A DNA stretch of 64,000 nucleotides from Candidatus Bathyarchaeota archaeon (GCA_012515445.1 JAAYYI010000040.1:23990-87989); one strand, 5' to 3'; counted from the first letter of the stretch, positions 14,501 to 22,082 are shown. The notes: generated by a model not told the origin, from the letters alone. Numbers and translations are program-made.

Positions 14501-15409
14501 GTTGACCTCACACTGGTAATCTTAGCCGTACTATTAACAGTAACAGCGGTAGCATCATACGAATACTACCGCCAAATACGCAAAGTACAGCACCAATACG
14601 AGGCAACCGTACAGGAATACGAAAAAACCCACCAGCAATACGAACAAAGCTACCTGCAATACCAACTGAGTTTACAGGAATATGCTAAAGCAAAAGACTT
14701 CTTAGGCGATATAGTGCTAAGTTTCGGCCGCGAACTTAAGCGTGAATCAGAAAAGTTTGACACTATGCTGTCAAAGGTCGAGGGCAGCTACAGCACCGCG
14801 GACGCCAGCTATCGAAAAGTAGAGAGACTAGAAAACAAGATCGAGCCGATAGAGACACAGCTCATCGCCATCACACAAACCCATCGGGAACTCACACAGA
14901 GCATCACAGCGAACTTGGCAGAAAACATACAAAGTAACACTGCCGTAAAGGCTGAGTTAACCAGTGAAATGTTAACGCTACAGACTAAGTTGCAGGAACT
15001 CGTATTGGCACAGGAAGCAGCCAAAGCAAAGATGACGGGCTTAGATGAACAAGTCCAGAAGCTAGCCGCAGCCCCACCGCAGATACAGGAAATTAGAACC
15101 GAAGTTGTGTTGCCGGCTGTTCCCATCAAACGTGACAAGGCCTTGGCGGCGTTGACTGAGACAGAAATCGTGGTGCTGGAAATGCTTTCAAAGGAAGGAG
15201 CTAAGACGGCGCCTGAGATTAAGGAGAGGGTGGGGCTTAGCCGAGAGCATACGGCCCGGTTGATGAAGAAGATTTATGAGGAAGGTTATGTGGAGAGGGA
15301 GGCAGGTAAGATTCCGTTCCGTTACACGATAAAGAAGGAGATGGAGGCGCTGCTGCAAAAGACCGAATCTACGCCCCCGTCGCCTCCGCCGACAGCGCCG
15401 TCTGTGTAA
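14495..15409 (+). CDS. Membrane-anchored coiled-coil protein with C-terminal winged helix
   Basis: The frame is open from 14480 to the stop at 15409. The first standard start is GTG at 14714, but the 73 codons before it clearly encode protein: a transmembrane helix (DLTLVILAVLLTVTAVA), then a Tyr/Gln-rich coiled coil (YEYYRQIRKVQHQYEAT, YEKTHQQYEQSYLQYQL). I therefore start at ATC 14495, four bases after a GGTGA ribosome-binding site; CTG at 14513 is another option. A long coiled coil continues to about residue 210. Residues about 220-285 form a MarR-like winged helix (LTETEIVVLEMLSKEGAKTA, GLSREHTARLMKKIYEEGYV). The proline-rich tail is PPSPPPTAPS. The layout suggests a protein that links DNA to the membrane close to the origin. 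Confidence 0.75.
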   Translation: MTVDLTLVILAVLLTVTAVASYEYYRQIRKVQHQYEATVQEYEKTHQQYEQSYLQYQLSLQEYAKAKDFLGDIVLSFGRELKRESEKFDTMLSKVEGSYSTADASYRKVERLENKIEPIETQLIAITQTHRELTQSITANLAENIQSNTAVKAELTSEMLTLQTKLQELVLAQEAAKAKMTGLDEQVQKLAAAPPQIQEIRTEVVLPAVPIKRDKALAALTETEIVVLEMLSKEGAKTAPEIKERVGLSREHTARLMKKIYEEGYVEREAGKIPFRYTIKKEMEALLQKTESTPPSPPPTAPSV

Positions 15410-15582
15410 AAATTTTTTCGTTGAGGGAAAGGTAGTGCTCTAATCAACTGTTATATTTTCTTTTTCGTAGAGTAATCCATTGATTGAGAGCTTGGGCTTT
15501 CAATAGTTGTTTGCCTATATGCTTTATTAGCCGTTTTATGCAGAAACGTATGGGGTGTCTCTTAGGTCTATGTTTTTGGTTA

Positions 15583-15667
15583 GGTATGAGGGGGAGGTCA
15601 CTTTGAGCAGCGTAGGACCGTCTTTAGCTCTTTATATAAGGGGAGGGGGTTCTGTGAGAGCAAAAGA
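15583..15667 (-). repeat. Dispersed repeat R1, two units
   Basis: Minus strand: TTTGCTCTCACAGAACCCCC then TCCCCTTATATAAAGAGC, followed by GTCCTACGCTGCTCAAAGTG and ACCTCCCCCTCATACC. This is the two-unit form seen at 21256-21344 and 59151-59242. It lies in the 340-bp spacer between two convergent origin-proximal genes; the rest of 15410-15582 shows nothing. Confidence 0.6.
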
Positions 15668-15691
15668 AGCATGTCTACAATATCACTCGCT

Positions 15692-15738
15692 TGTGAAAAA
15701 CTGTGAAACACTGTGAACAAGTTGTGAAGTTGTGTGAA
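15692..15738 (+). repeat. Helically phased TGTGAA array
   Basis: Five GTGAA motifs start at 15693, 15703, 15713, 15724 and 15734, spacings of 10, 10, 11 and 10 bp, so all face the same side of the helix. Each is preceded by T. The array lies just beyond the stop of the winged-helix gene ending at 15752 and resembles iterons or a cooperative operator. Confidence 0.75.
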
Positions 15739-15751
15739 GCTGTTTATGACC

Positions 15752-16210
15752 CTATTTTATGATGCGTTGCTTGATTGCTGCTGGAATGTTTGGAGCAGTC
15801 TTATACTTTAGGTTGTTAGAAGTGCCTGTGCGCATAAGCATACCCTTTGACGCCATACGAGACAGATAAGTGGAGATTGTGCTTAAGCTAACGGGTTCTT
15901 TTAGTTCCTGTTCATACACAGACTGAATATCTTTAGAAGTAAACCAGATCAGTGGAAAATTCTTATGGATAACTGATTGAACTTTCTCGAAACGTGACAT
16001 TGATCGGCTAGCTGGTAGTGCTGGGCTCGTGCTAAGCGATGGAGCTTCATCTTGTGATCCGCCTAGCAATTCAACAAGATCAAGCAGGCGCAGAGCTTTG
16101 TCGCGGGTCACTTGACCCTCAAAGGCAATCGTGTATCGATTACCATCGTTGTCGAACAGCTCAACGCGCATTTTACGAGCCGGCACTAATTTGACACCTA
16201 GGTTGTTCAC
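15752..16210 (-). CDS. Origin-proximal winged-helix protein
   Basis: 152 residues from GTG at 16210; the in-frame ATG at 16171 (MRVELFDNDGNRYTIAFEG) is a strong alternative that would give 139. The N-terminal 45 residues form a small beta/alpha module, then a Ser/Pro-rich linker, then a winged-helix domain (about residues 75-140): FEKVQSVIHKNFPLIWFTSK, DIQSVYEQELKEPVSLSTIS, TYLSRMASKGMLMRTG. No family name is recognised. TGTGAA/TTCACA motifs crowd both its downstream side (15692-15738) and its own upstream region (16206-16248), so autoregulation or origin binding is likely. It is divergent from orc1/cdc6 across oriC. Confidence 0.8.
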   Translation of the reverse strand: MNNLGVKLVPARKMRVELFDNDGNRYTIAFEGQVTRDKALRLLDLVELLGGSQDEAPSLSTSPALPASRSMSRFEKVQSVIHKNFPLIWFTSKDIQSVYEQELKEPVSLSTISTYLSRMASKGMLMRTGTSNNLKYKTAPNIPAAIKQRIIK

Positions 16211-16378
16211 AACTCTACTGCTTCACAGCATATAACTGTGATGGTGAATCAGGGCATTGTAAAAAGCTCAATTTGAGCATATTTTTGGTATAGAGTAGTT
16301 TTTTGGTTTGATTATGGGATTACCAGCTTCACATGTTCTGTAACGACAAAATAGCTTATCTTTCACGGTTAGATCGGG

Positions 16379-16407
16379 TTTTCCAGTAGAAGTCAAGGGG
16401 TGCCACC
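16379..16407 (+). promoter_or_regulatory. ORB-like element 1
   Basis: TTCCAGTAGAAGTCAAGGGG followed by TGCCACC. It matches the archaeal origin recognition box pattern (TTCCAGTGGAAAC then a G-run) in the forward direction. Confidence 0.65.
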
Positions 16408-16479
16408 TTCACTGTATACAAGCAGAATTTGGGTAAATTACAGAAAACGAGGCTTGTTAAGTAGCTGATTTTTTGCTAT

Positions 16480-16511
16480 TTCACACATATTCACAGTTTT
16501 GTGAATGTGAA
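16480..16511. promoter_or_regulatory. Inverted TTCACA/TGTGAA operator-like site
   Basis: ATTCACA-GTTT-TGTGAAT (16489-16506) is a perfect inverted repeat. A further TTCAC lies 10 bp upstream (16480) and a GTGAA just downstream (16507). The motif is the same as in the phased array at 15692-15738, which suggests one protein binds both. Confidence 0.6.
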
Positions 16512-16626
16512 GCGAAGCCAAACTTAACAATGAAAAAGTCTTGAAAACTCTGTAGGAAGATATTGACCGAGTTAGTTGCCTACTTGGTGGATTTCGTTGG
16601 GTTTTTCCATGGTTTTAGGGGTTTAG

Positions 16627-16651
16627 CCACACCCCTATGTTTCCAGTCGAG
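16627..16651 (-). promoter_or_regulatory. ORB-like element 2 (inverted)
   Basis: On the minus strand CGACTGGAAACATAGGGGTG followed by TGG. This is the closest of the four to the canonical ORB core TGGAAAC plus G-run, and is oriented toward the AT-rich region. Confidence 0.7.
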
Positions 16652-16724
16652 TATTTTACGGTAAAAAAGAATTTTGGGAAGCCCTGAAAAGATATTCAGA
16701 GGCTCTGTCTAATTTCTTGGATAA

Positions 16725-16812
16725 CTACACTTAATATACTAAATGTCAATTAACTATTTAGAGTATATATTTTCATATATTAATAATAAGAATTATCTTT
16801 ATAGCAACTATT
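16725..16812. other. AT-rich duplex-unwinding candidate
   Basis: Almost pure A/T with runs such as AGTATATATTTTCATATATT, placed between inverted ORB 2 and forward ORB 3, the position expected for the first melted segment. Confidence 0.6.
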
Positions 16813-16814
16813 TT

Positions 16815-16840
16815 TTCCAGTAGAAATCAACGGGTGTGTG
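16815..16840 (+). promoter_or_regulatory. ORB-like element 3
   Basis: TTCCAGTAGAAATCAACGGG followed by TGTGTG, near-identical to element 1 and facing element 2 across the AT-rich stretch. Confidence 0.7.
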
Positions 16841-16934
16841 TTTTCCTCCATTACATTGATTACTATCGCTTGTTTTCATCTTGTTTTAGGATAATTGTGC
16901 TTCCAAACCAGATTTCTGTACTATACTCTTTATA

Positions 16935-16963
16935 GGTTCCAATAGAAATAACGGTTGTACCTC
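16935..16963 (+). promoter_or_regulatory. ORB-like element 4
   Basis: GGTTCCAATAGAAATAACGG followed by TTGTACCTC; it lies 26 bp before the orc1/cdc6 start, where binding could also repress the initiator's own promoter. Confidence 0.6.
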
Positions 16964-16988
16964 TGAAGAATAGAATGGTGGGTAACAT

Positions 16989-18212
16989 ATGGGAAACTCT
17001 ATACTAGATGACGTATTCGACAGCTTCGTTAACGGCGCAAAACTATTCAAAGACCGCGAAGTCCTAAGACACGACTACCTACCAGAAAAGCTCCCACACA
17101 GAGAAGATCAAATCCGACTATTAGGCTCAACAGTAGCACCTGTATTGAAAAACGCAAGATGCTCAAACATCTTCATCTATGGCAAAACGGGAACGGGAAA
17201 AACAGCTGTCGCAAAATACGTCCTAAGTCACCTTGAATCAAAAGCCAAAGAGTACGGTGCCCAAGTAAGATTCTGCTACGTTAATTGCAGAATGACTGGC
17301 TCGGAATATCGAGTTTTCGCAGCCCTAAGCCAAAGCGTAGGACTATCAATTCCATTTACTGGTTTATCAGTCGGTGAGGTTTTCGACAGATTCCGCACGG
17401 GCTTAGACCAGTCTCGCATAATATTCATAATTGTTCTGGATGAAGTTGACGCACTAATCAAGGACCGGGGCGACGCATTCATGTACGAACTTACCAGAAT
17501 CAACGAAACACTCCGCCAGAGCAAAGTCTCAATCATCGGCATCTCAAACGATCTGCGCCTAAAAGAATTTCTTGACCCAAGAGTCTTCAGCTCCTTAAGC
17601 GAAGAAGAACTCGTATTCCGCCCATACGACGCAGGAGAACTCCGAAATATCCTTCTTGAACGCTCAAAACTTGCGTTCCAAGATGGCGTGCTATCCGAAT
17701 CGGCGCTAAGCATCTCTTCTGCTTTGGCTGCAGCTGAGCATGGCGACGCCAGACGTGCACTTGATCTTTTACGTGTAGCAGGCGAAGTGGCTGAACGTGC
17801 AGGCGCAAAAGCAGTAACAGAGGAACATGTCCGCCAAGCCGAGAAGCATATTGAGCACAACCGCGTTATCGAAGCCCTCAAAAACCTCACATTACACTCG
17901 AAACTGGTGCTGCTAAGCGTTTATCACCTAAACAAGTCAAGTGCATCAACCGGCGAAATCTATGAAGTCTACAACGAACTCTGCGGCGAAATGGGCGCTG
18001 GACTACTAACTCAGAGACGCTTGAGCACTTTAGTTAACGAGCTTGACACCATGGGGTTAGTGAATGCCCGCGTTGTCAGTATGGGACGCTATGGCCGAAC
18101 AAAAAAGATACGGCTAGAAATCAGCCGCGGCTTAATCAAAGACGTGTTTGGCGACGATAACCGTTTTAGCGAATTACTAAAGTATGAACCTAAATGCCTG
18201 CACAAAGAGTAA
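16989..18212 (+). CDS. cdc6: Orc1/Cdc6 replication initiator
   Basis: 407 residues, an AAA+ ATPase with C-terminal winged helix that binds ORB elements and recruits MCM. The Walker A IYGKTGTGKTAVAKY is near residue 64, Walker B IIFIIVLDEVDAL near 147, sensor 1 at VSIIGISNDLR near 185, and the sensor 2/lid region AAAEHGDARRALDLLRVAGE near 245. The last hundred residues (LTHSKLVLLSVYHLN-like, then LLTQRRLSTLVNELDTMGLV) form the winged helix. It starts 7 bp after GGTGGGTAACAT. The four ORB-like sites directly upstream are its expected targets. It converges with the PolD small subunit gene, stops 2 bp apart. Confidence 0.97.
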   Translation: MGNSILDDVFDSFVNGAKLFKDREVLRHDYLPEKLPHREDQIRLLGSTVAPVLKNARCSNIFIYGKTGTGKTAVAKYVLSHLESKAKEYGAQVRFCYVNCRMTGSEYRVFAALSQSVGLSIPFTGLSVGEVFDRFRTGLDQSRIIFIIVLDEVDALIKDRGDAFMYELTRINETLRQSKVSIIGISNDLRLKEFLDPRVFSSLSEEELVFRPYDAGELRNILLERSKLAFQDGVLSESALSISSALAAAEHGDARRALDLLRVAGEVAERAGAKAVTEEHVRQAEKHIEHNRVIEALKNLTLHSKLVLLSVYHLNKSSASTGEIYEVYNELCGEMGAGLLTQRRLSTLVNELDTMGLVNARVVSMGRYGRTKKIRLEISRGLIKDVFGDDNRFSELLKYEPKCLHKE

Positions 18213-18214
18213 CG

Positions 18215-19843
18215 TTACTCAATGGGGTTCATGAAGTCCAGTACTCTGAGCTCCATTGTCTGTAGGTTAATCACTGGCACCTTTCCAGGAGTTGGCATCA
18301 AACCCAGTTTCTCCATATACTCGGTCTGAAGCTGCCAGCCGCCTGAATTAACCACAAGGGTATTGCGGTACTTGCAGTAACCCAATACGTGGATGTGGCC
18401 TCCGTGGAAGATGTCTGGAACTTTGTCCACCACCATATAGTCTCTGTTTTCCGGCGAAAGCATGGTTTTTCCGCCATACATCGGCGCTAAATGGCGGACC
18501 TGCATAAGAAGCTTCATAGACTTCTCAGGATGATCATTATCCATTCCTGGGACGACGCCGATTATGTCGTTTAAGCTTACGCCGTGATACATTAGGACTT
18601 CGACGCCATGCAAGCTGAGGTAGCAGGGGCTGCCGACTAAGTGAATGTTCGGTCTGTCCTTGATTGCACTGAGGTATCCTTCTGGGATGGCTGGCTGTGG
18701 CTGGGATTTGCGAGCAGCATCGTGGTTGCCCGGTGAGAGTACGATTTCGATGTAGCTTGGGACCCGTTTGAGGTATTCAGCTGCGAAATTGTATTGCTTG
18801 TGTACGTCGCGTATTGTGAGTTCCATTTGCTGGCCGGGGTAGATGCCGACTCCGTCGACTATGTCTCCTGCGATCAGCAGGTACTTTATTCGACCGGCGA
18901 TTTCCCGCATCCAGGGTTCGCCGTATTTGCCTCTTAGCCAGAGGATGAAGCGTTTGAATGCTTCTTTAGTAAATTTTGTGCTGCCAACATGCACGTCTGA
19001 GGTGAGTACAGCCCAGATTGGCTCAGAAGCACGCAGTATTGGTTTTCCGCCGACTTCAGGAAGGATAATGTCTTCAGCCATCAGCAGGTTGGTACGGGTT
19101 TTGATGACCGCTGCGCAGAACACTGTATCTGGCAGTAGCATAAGCACTTTTTTCTTTACTTCCTCAGGCGCTTTGCCCGGAACAATGATTGTGGCGCTGC
19201 CATGCGGGTCCTCGACTGAGAGTATAGTATTGTTTTTGGAGTCACGCCTCTCGGTTAGCATACAAATAATTTTGAGTTTAGCTTTAGGCTGGGACTTGAG
19301 CGCTTCAGAAATCGGCGTAGCTGAACGCACGTCCATGCGGCTTCTCAGAATTTTCTCAACGCGCTTGAAACGGTCTTGGAAGAGCCCAACATATTCTTCG
19401 AGTGTGCCGTTGGAGGTTAGTTTGCCTGTGGGGTCCTCGATTATTTTAAGGTCTGAGGCGATGTCTTTGGCGTATGGGTAGAAGTAGCCGCTCGCATCCG
19501 GCGCTGCGTTTATGGCTGGCTCTGTGTAGGTTTCAGCTTGCGGCTCAGGTGATGCATAAGCTGCTGGTTGAGGTACTTTTTCCTGTTCAGCTTGCTCTTC
19601 CATTGCCTGCTGCATCTCTGCCACAGCCAACTGATGGATAACAGACACTAGCCGATCCCGATCGATAAACATCGGTTTGTCCTGCAACGCGGCTAGCTGC
19701 ATGAGCGCCATGTTCATGACCGCTTCGGGATCCATATTTTCCGAGTTCTCGGTGAGGAACTCGAAGGCTTCGCTGTTCAGCGAGTAACCCGCTATTATTG
19801 CGGCTTCGATTGCCTTCTGGAGTTTCTCTTGTGCACTCATCAA
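18215..19843 (-). CDS. polB: DNA polymerase II (family D) small subunit DP1, 3'-5' exonuclease
   Basis: 542 residues. It has an N-terminal helical region that contacts DNA or DP2, an acidic Gln/Glu-rich linker (MQQAMEEQAEQEKV), an OB-fold (about 165-275, AKLKIICMLTERRDSKNN) and a calcineurin-like phosphoesterase domain with all expected motifs: DVHVGS (about 283), GDIVDGVG (326), SPGNHDAAR (373), YHGVSL and HGGHIHVLG (483). The metal-binding residues of the proofreading exonuclease are therefore present. The partner large subunit lies at 6824-10255. Location beside orc1/cdc6 and oriC is typical of euryarchaeal-style replication islands. Confidence 0.97.
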   Translation of the reverse strand: MMSAQEKLQKAIEAAIIAGYSLNSEAFEFLTENSENMDPEAVMNMALMQLAALQDKPMFIDRDRLVSVIHQLAVAEMQQAMEEQAEQEKVPQPAAYASPEPQAETYTEPAINAAPDASGYFYPYAKDIASDLKIIEDPTGKLTSNGTLEEYVGLFQDRFKRVEKILRSRMDVRSATPISEALKSQPKAKLKIICMLTERRDSKNNTILSVEDPHGSATIIVPGKAPEEVKKKVLMLLPDTVFCAAVIKTRTNLLMAEDIILPEVGGKPILRASEPIWAVLTSDVHVGSTKFTKEAFKRFILWLRGKYGEPWMREIAGRIKYLLIAGDIVDGVGIYPGQQMELTIRDVHKQYNFAAEYLKRVPSYIEIVLSPGNHDAARKSQPQPAIPEGYLSAIKDRPNIHLVGSPCYLSLHGVEVLMYHGVSLNDIIGVVPGMDNDHPEKSMKLLMQVRHLAPMYGGKTMLSPENRDYMVVDKVPDIFHGGHIHVLGYCKYRNTLVVNSGGWQLQTEYMEKLGLMPTPGKVPVINLQTMELRVLDFMNPIE

Positions 19844-19971
19844 GTATTCTGCCCATTACCTGCGCTTTAATTGGTGGTAGCAGGTATGGCGTCTGAGTTA
19901 TTTACTGTTTATTGTTGCGCACAGGTGCTTTCCCTTGACGCTGCTTATCCCAAGCGATGGGGATTTGGTGA

Positions 19972-19985
19972 TAGTTTATATATGA
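19972..19985 (+). promoter_or_regulatory. TATA promoter of the PhoU-like gene
   Basis: AGTTTATATATGAA is a strong TATA box about 30 bp before the ATG at 20012, implying a very short leader. Confidence 0.6.
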
Positions 19986-20011
19986 ACTGATTTGTTTAGA
20001 TAAGTTATAAC

Positions 20012-20995
20012 ATGGTGTCTTCGATGAGTGTTACGCGCAAGGTTCAGCAGACTCCAACAGGCACATTCTTTGTTTGCCTACCACGCAACTGGGCTAACCA
20101 GAACCAGCTTGAGAAGGGCAGCGAAATCAGCCTCGAAGAGACAAGCGACGGCAAACTCTTAGTCTACACTAAAACTGAAGCTGAACCGCAACTCAAAGAA
20201 ACCACACTTGGTATTGGGCCATATTTGAGCCGCGAAATCATCGGTCGCTACCTGCTTGGCTATGACGTAATCAAGGTAGAAGCCAAAAGCCGCATCGACG
20301 CAGGTATGCGCAACATAATCAAATCCACCGTGAACTCGCTAGCAGGACTGATGATCGTTGAGGAAACCACTTCGTCGATGACGCTTCAGTGCCTCATGCA
20401 GCTACCTTTCACGTCTCCAGAAAAGATCCTCACACGTAACCAAGCCAGTACTGTTCGGATGATCCGGGACGCCGCAAGCTCCTTTGTCACCTCAGACATG
20501 GATCTAGCGAAAAACGTGATTGAACGCGATGTTGAGAACAACAAATTCTATTTCCTGCTCGTGAGAATCCTGCGTACAATCCTTCAGAACCCACGGTTGA
20601 GCGAAAAACTAGCTATTGTGCCAATCGAGTGCCTAGATTACCGTTTAGCCGCAGGCTTCATTGAGGGAATCGGCGACGCATGCGTCCAGATAGCTTCAAG
20701 CACACTGGAGCTCGATGGCACAAAACTCTCTGATGAGCTACGTAAGCTGATGCTGGAGCTGCAGTCGACCTGCGTGGAAGCTAACGAGCAGGCTTTCAAA
20801 TCATTCTTCGGCAAAGACATCGAAAAAGCGGAAAGCGTGCGAAGCATGCGAGCCAAAATAGACGACAACTGCGCAAGAATAGCTGATGCAGCAAAGGATT
20901 CCTCTGTGGATCTGCTGCCTCAGGTGCTGGCGGCCGTATCTTTCCTACGCCAGATTTATGAGGGAAGCGTAGACATGGCAGACCTCGTTGTCTAG
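20012..20995 (+). CDS. PhoU-like regulator with N-terminal AbrB-type domain
   Basis: 327 residues. Residues 1-50 (VTRKVQQTPTGTFFVCLPRN, WANQNQLEKGSEISLE) form a SpoVT/AbrB swapped-hairpin DNA-binding domain; the rest is the two-fold three-helix PhoU repeat. Archaeal proteins of this type are annotated as phosphate uptake regulators, though no phosphate transporter genes lie nearby. Short leader from the TATA box at 19972. The ATG at 20024 (MSVTRKV) is an alternative start and would fit a slightly longer leader. Confidence 0.88.
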   Translation: MVSSMSVTRKVQQTPTGTFFVCLPRNWANQNQLEKGSEISLEETSDGKLLVYTKTEAEPQLKETTLGIGPYLSREIIGRYLLGYDVIKVEAKSRIDAGMRNIIKSTVNSLAGLMIVEETTSSMTLQCLMQLPFTSPEKILTRNQASTVRMIRDAASSFVTSDMDLAKNVIERDVENNKFYFLLVRILRTILQNPRLSEKLAIVPIECLDYRLAAGFIEGIGDACVQIASSTLELDGTKLSDELRKLMLELQSTCVEANEQAFKSFFGKDIEKAESVRSMRAKIDDNCARIADAAKDSSVDLLPQVLAAVSFLRQIYEGSVDMADLVV

Positions 20996-21101
20996 GCTTT
21001 AAATTTTTAATTCGAAGAAGAGACGCCCGCCCTGCTACTTCATCTTCCTAAACTTTTGGAAGAAACAACTGTTTTTAGTTCTGCGTCTGATTTTGGTTGC
21101 T

Positions 21102-21195
21102 GGTTGGTTGTGGGCTTTGTACAAGGTAGTTCAGTAGCGTCTGTTTTGCACTCTACTTTTCTGTGCTGCTTGCTGGTTGAGGTGTTTTCTACAAG
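21102..21195 (+). repeat. Dispersed repeat R3
   Basis: GGTTGGTTGTGGGCTTTGTA and the next four bases match 40708-40731 at 23 of 24 positions. Similarity continues for about 60 bp with small gaps (TCTACTTTT, GGTTGAGGTG, TTCTAC). It is followed 30 bp later by R2 and R1 copies, so 21102-21344 may be one composite intergenic element. The rest of 20996-21101 is T-rich with nothing recognisable. Confidence 0.5.
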
Positions 21196-21223
21196 TAGCT
21201 ACTTGCAAAATACAGCGGTTGCT

Positions 21224-21344
21224 TTTTTTTGTTGATGCTTCCGTATACGGCGGCGTTGTTGCTCTGCAGTTACCCCCTCCCCTTATATAAAGCGATTTTT
21301 CAGGGACCTGCCTGCCTCAGTGTGACCTCCCCATCCCTACCAGA
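21224..21344 (+). repeat. Composite dispersed repeat R2-R1
   Basis: R2 (GTTGATGCTTCCGTATACGG, ending at 21250) runs directly into two R1 units: TTGTTGCTCTGCAGTTACCC with CCTCCCCTTATATAAAGC, then GGGACCTGCCTGCCTCAGTG with TGACCTCCCCATCCC. The same R2-R1 order is found at 63735-63807. It lies in the 466-bp gap before pyrE. Confidence 0.65.
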
Positions 21345-21461
21345 CGATTTTCATAGCCCTGAGAGGACCCCACATAGTTTCTGCAATGATATCCTATTAG
21401 GCGCCAAATAGACTGCTAAAGGGTTAAATCCCAAGTCACATATTCACATTGGGGAACAACT

Positions 21462-22082
21462 ATGTCCACTTCAACCGATAGAATCGCAAACGCACTATAC
21501 CAGTCACAATGCCTCAGGTTTGGCAGCTTTAAAATCAAGTCAGGCGCAACCAGCCCATACTACATCGACATGGCCCGCGTCTTATCCGCACCCAGAAAGC
21601 TAGACATCCTCGCAGTGGAGGCAACAGAGAAAATACGCGAAATCCAGAAAACAGACCCCATCAACAAGTTGGCGTCCATCGAATTAAAGGGCGCCCTAAT
21701 CGCACCCAGCATCGCAGTTAAACTGGACATGCCCTGCATCATAGTTCGTAAAGAAGAGAAAGTTTACGGCGTCACAGGCCGCATAGCAGGAGCAGACGTA
21801 GCGAAAGGCGATAATGTGCTCTTCTTCGATGACGTCATAAGCGAAGGCCTCTCCAAAATAGAGGGCATAAAACCCTTAACTGAGTTAGGCGCCAACGTGA
21901 AGCATATGCTGGTCGTGGTTAACCGTGAGCATGGTGGAAAAGAGAAACTCGAGCAACTCGGCTACAAGATCCATGCACTCGCAAAGATAACCGACGTCGT
22001 CAACTCACTGTACGCGAATAAGCATATCTCTAAAGAGGAAGCAACAAAAGTACTAGACTACGTTCAGCAGTTCAAGAACTGA
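21462..22082 (+). CDS. pyrE: Orotate phosphoribosyltransferase
   Basis: Transfers the ribose phosphate of PRPP to orotate in de novo pyrimidine synthesis. 206 residues, normal length. The N-terminal FGSFKIKSGATSPYYIDMAR is the orotate-binding hallmark, followed by IELKGALIAPSIAVKL, the VRKEEKVYG loop and the PRPP-binding VLFFDDVISEGLSKIEGI, which has the expected acidic pair. It stands alone here, without other pyrimidine genes in the window. A dispersed repeat precedes it. Confidence 0.94.
   Translation: MSTSTDRIANALYQSQCLRFGSFKIKSGATSPYYIDMARVLSAPRKLDILAVEATEKIREIQKTDPINKLASIELKGALIAPSIAVKLDMPCIIVRKEEKVYGVTGRIAGADVAKGDNVLFFDDVISEGLSKIEGIKPLTELGANVKHMLVVVNREHGGKEKLEQLGYKIHALAKITDVVNSLYANKHISKEEATKVLDYVQQFKN

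Larger units (their letters stand above)
16211..16988. other. Putative replication origin (oriC)
   Basis: A 778-bp gene-free region directly upstream of orc1/cdc6. It contains four ORB-like elements (listed separately), two pointing toward each other across an AT-rich stretch, plus TTCACA/TGTGAA motifs. This is the arrangement of archaeal origins next to their initiator gene. The nearby PolD small subunit gene supports it. A further degenerate ORB-like sequence, TTTTTCCATGGTTTTAGGGG, is at about 16605-16626. Confidence 0.8.

Noticed and set aside
21280..21295. R1 core as the promoter of pyrE
   Set aside because: It is about 170 bp from the pyrE start, and the same core occurs between convergent genes and inside treY, so its presence is not evidence of a promoter.
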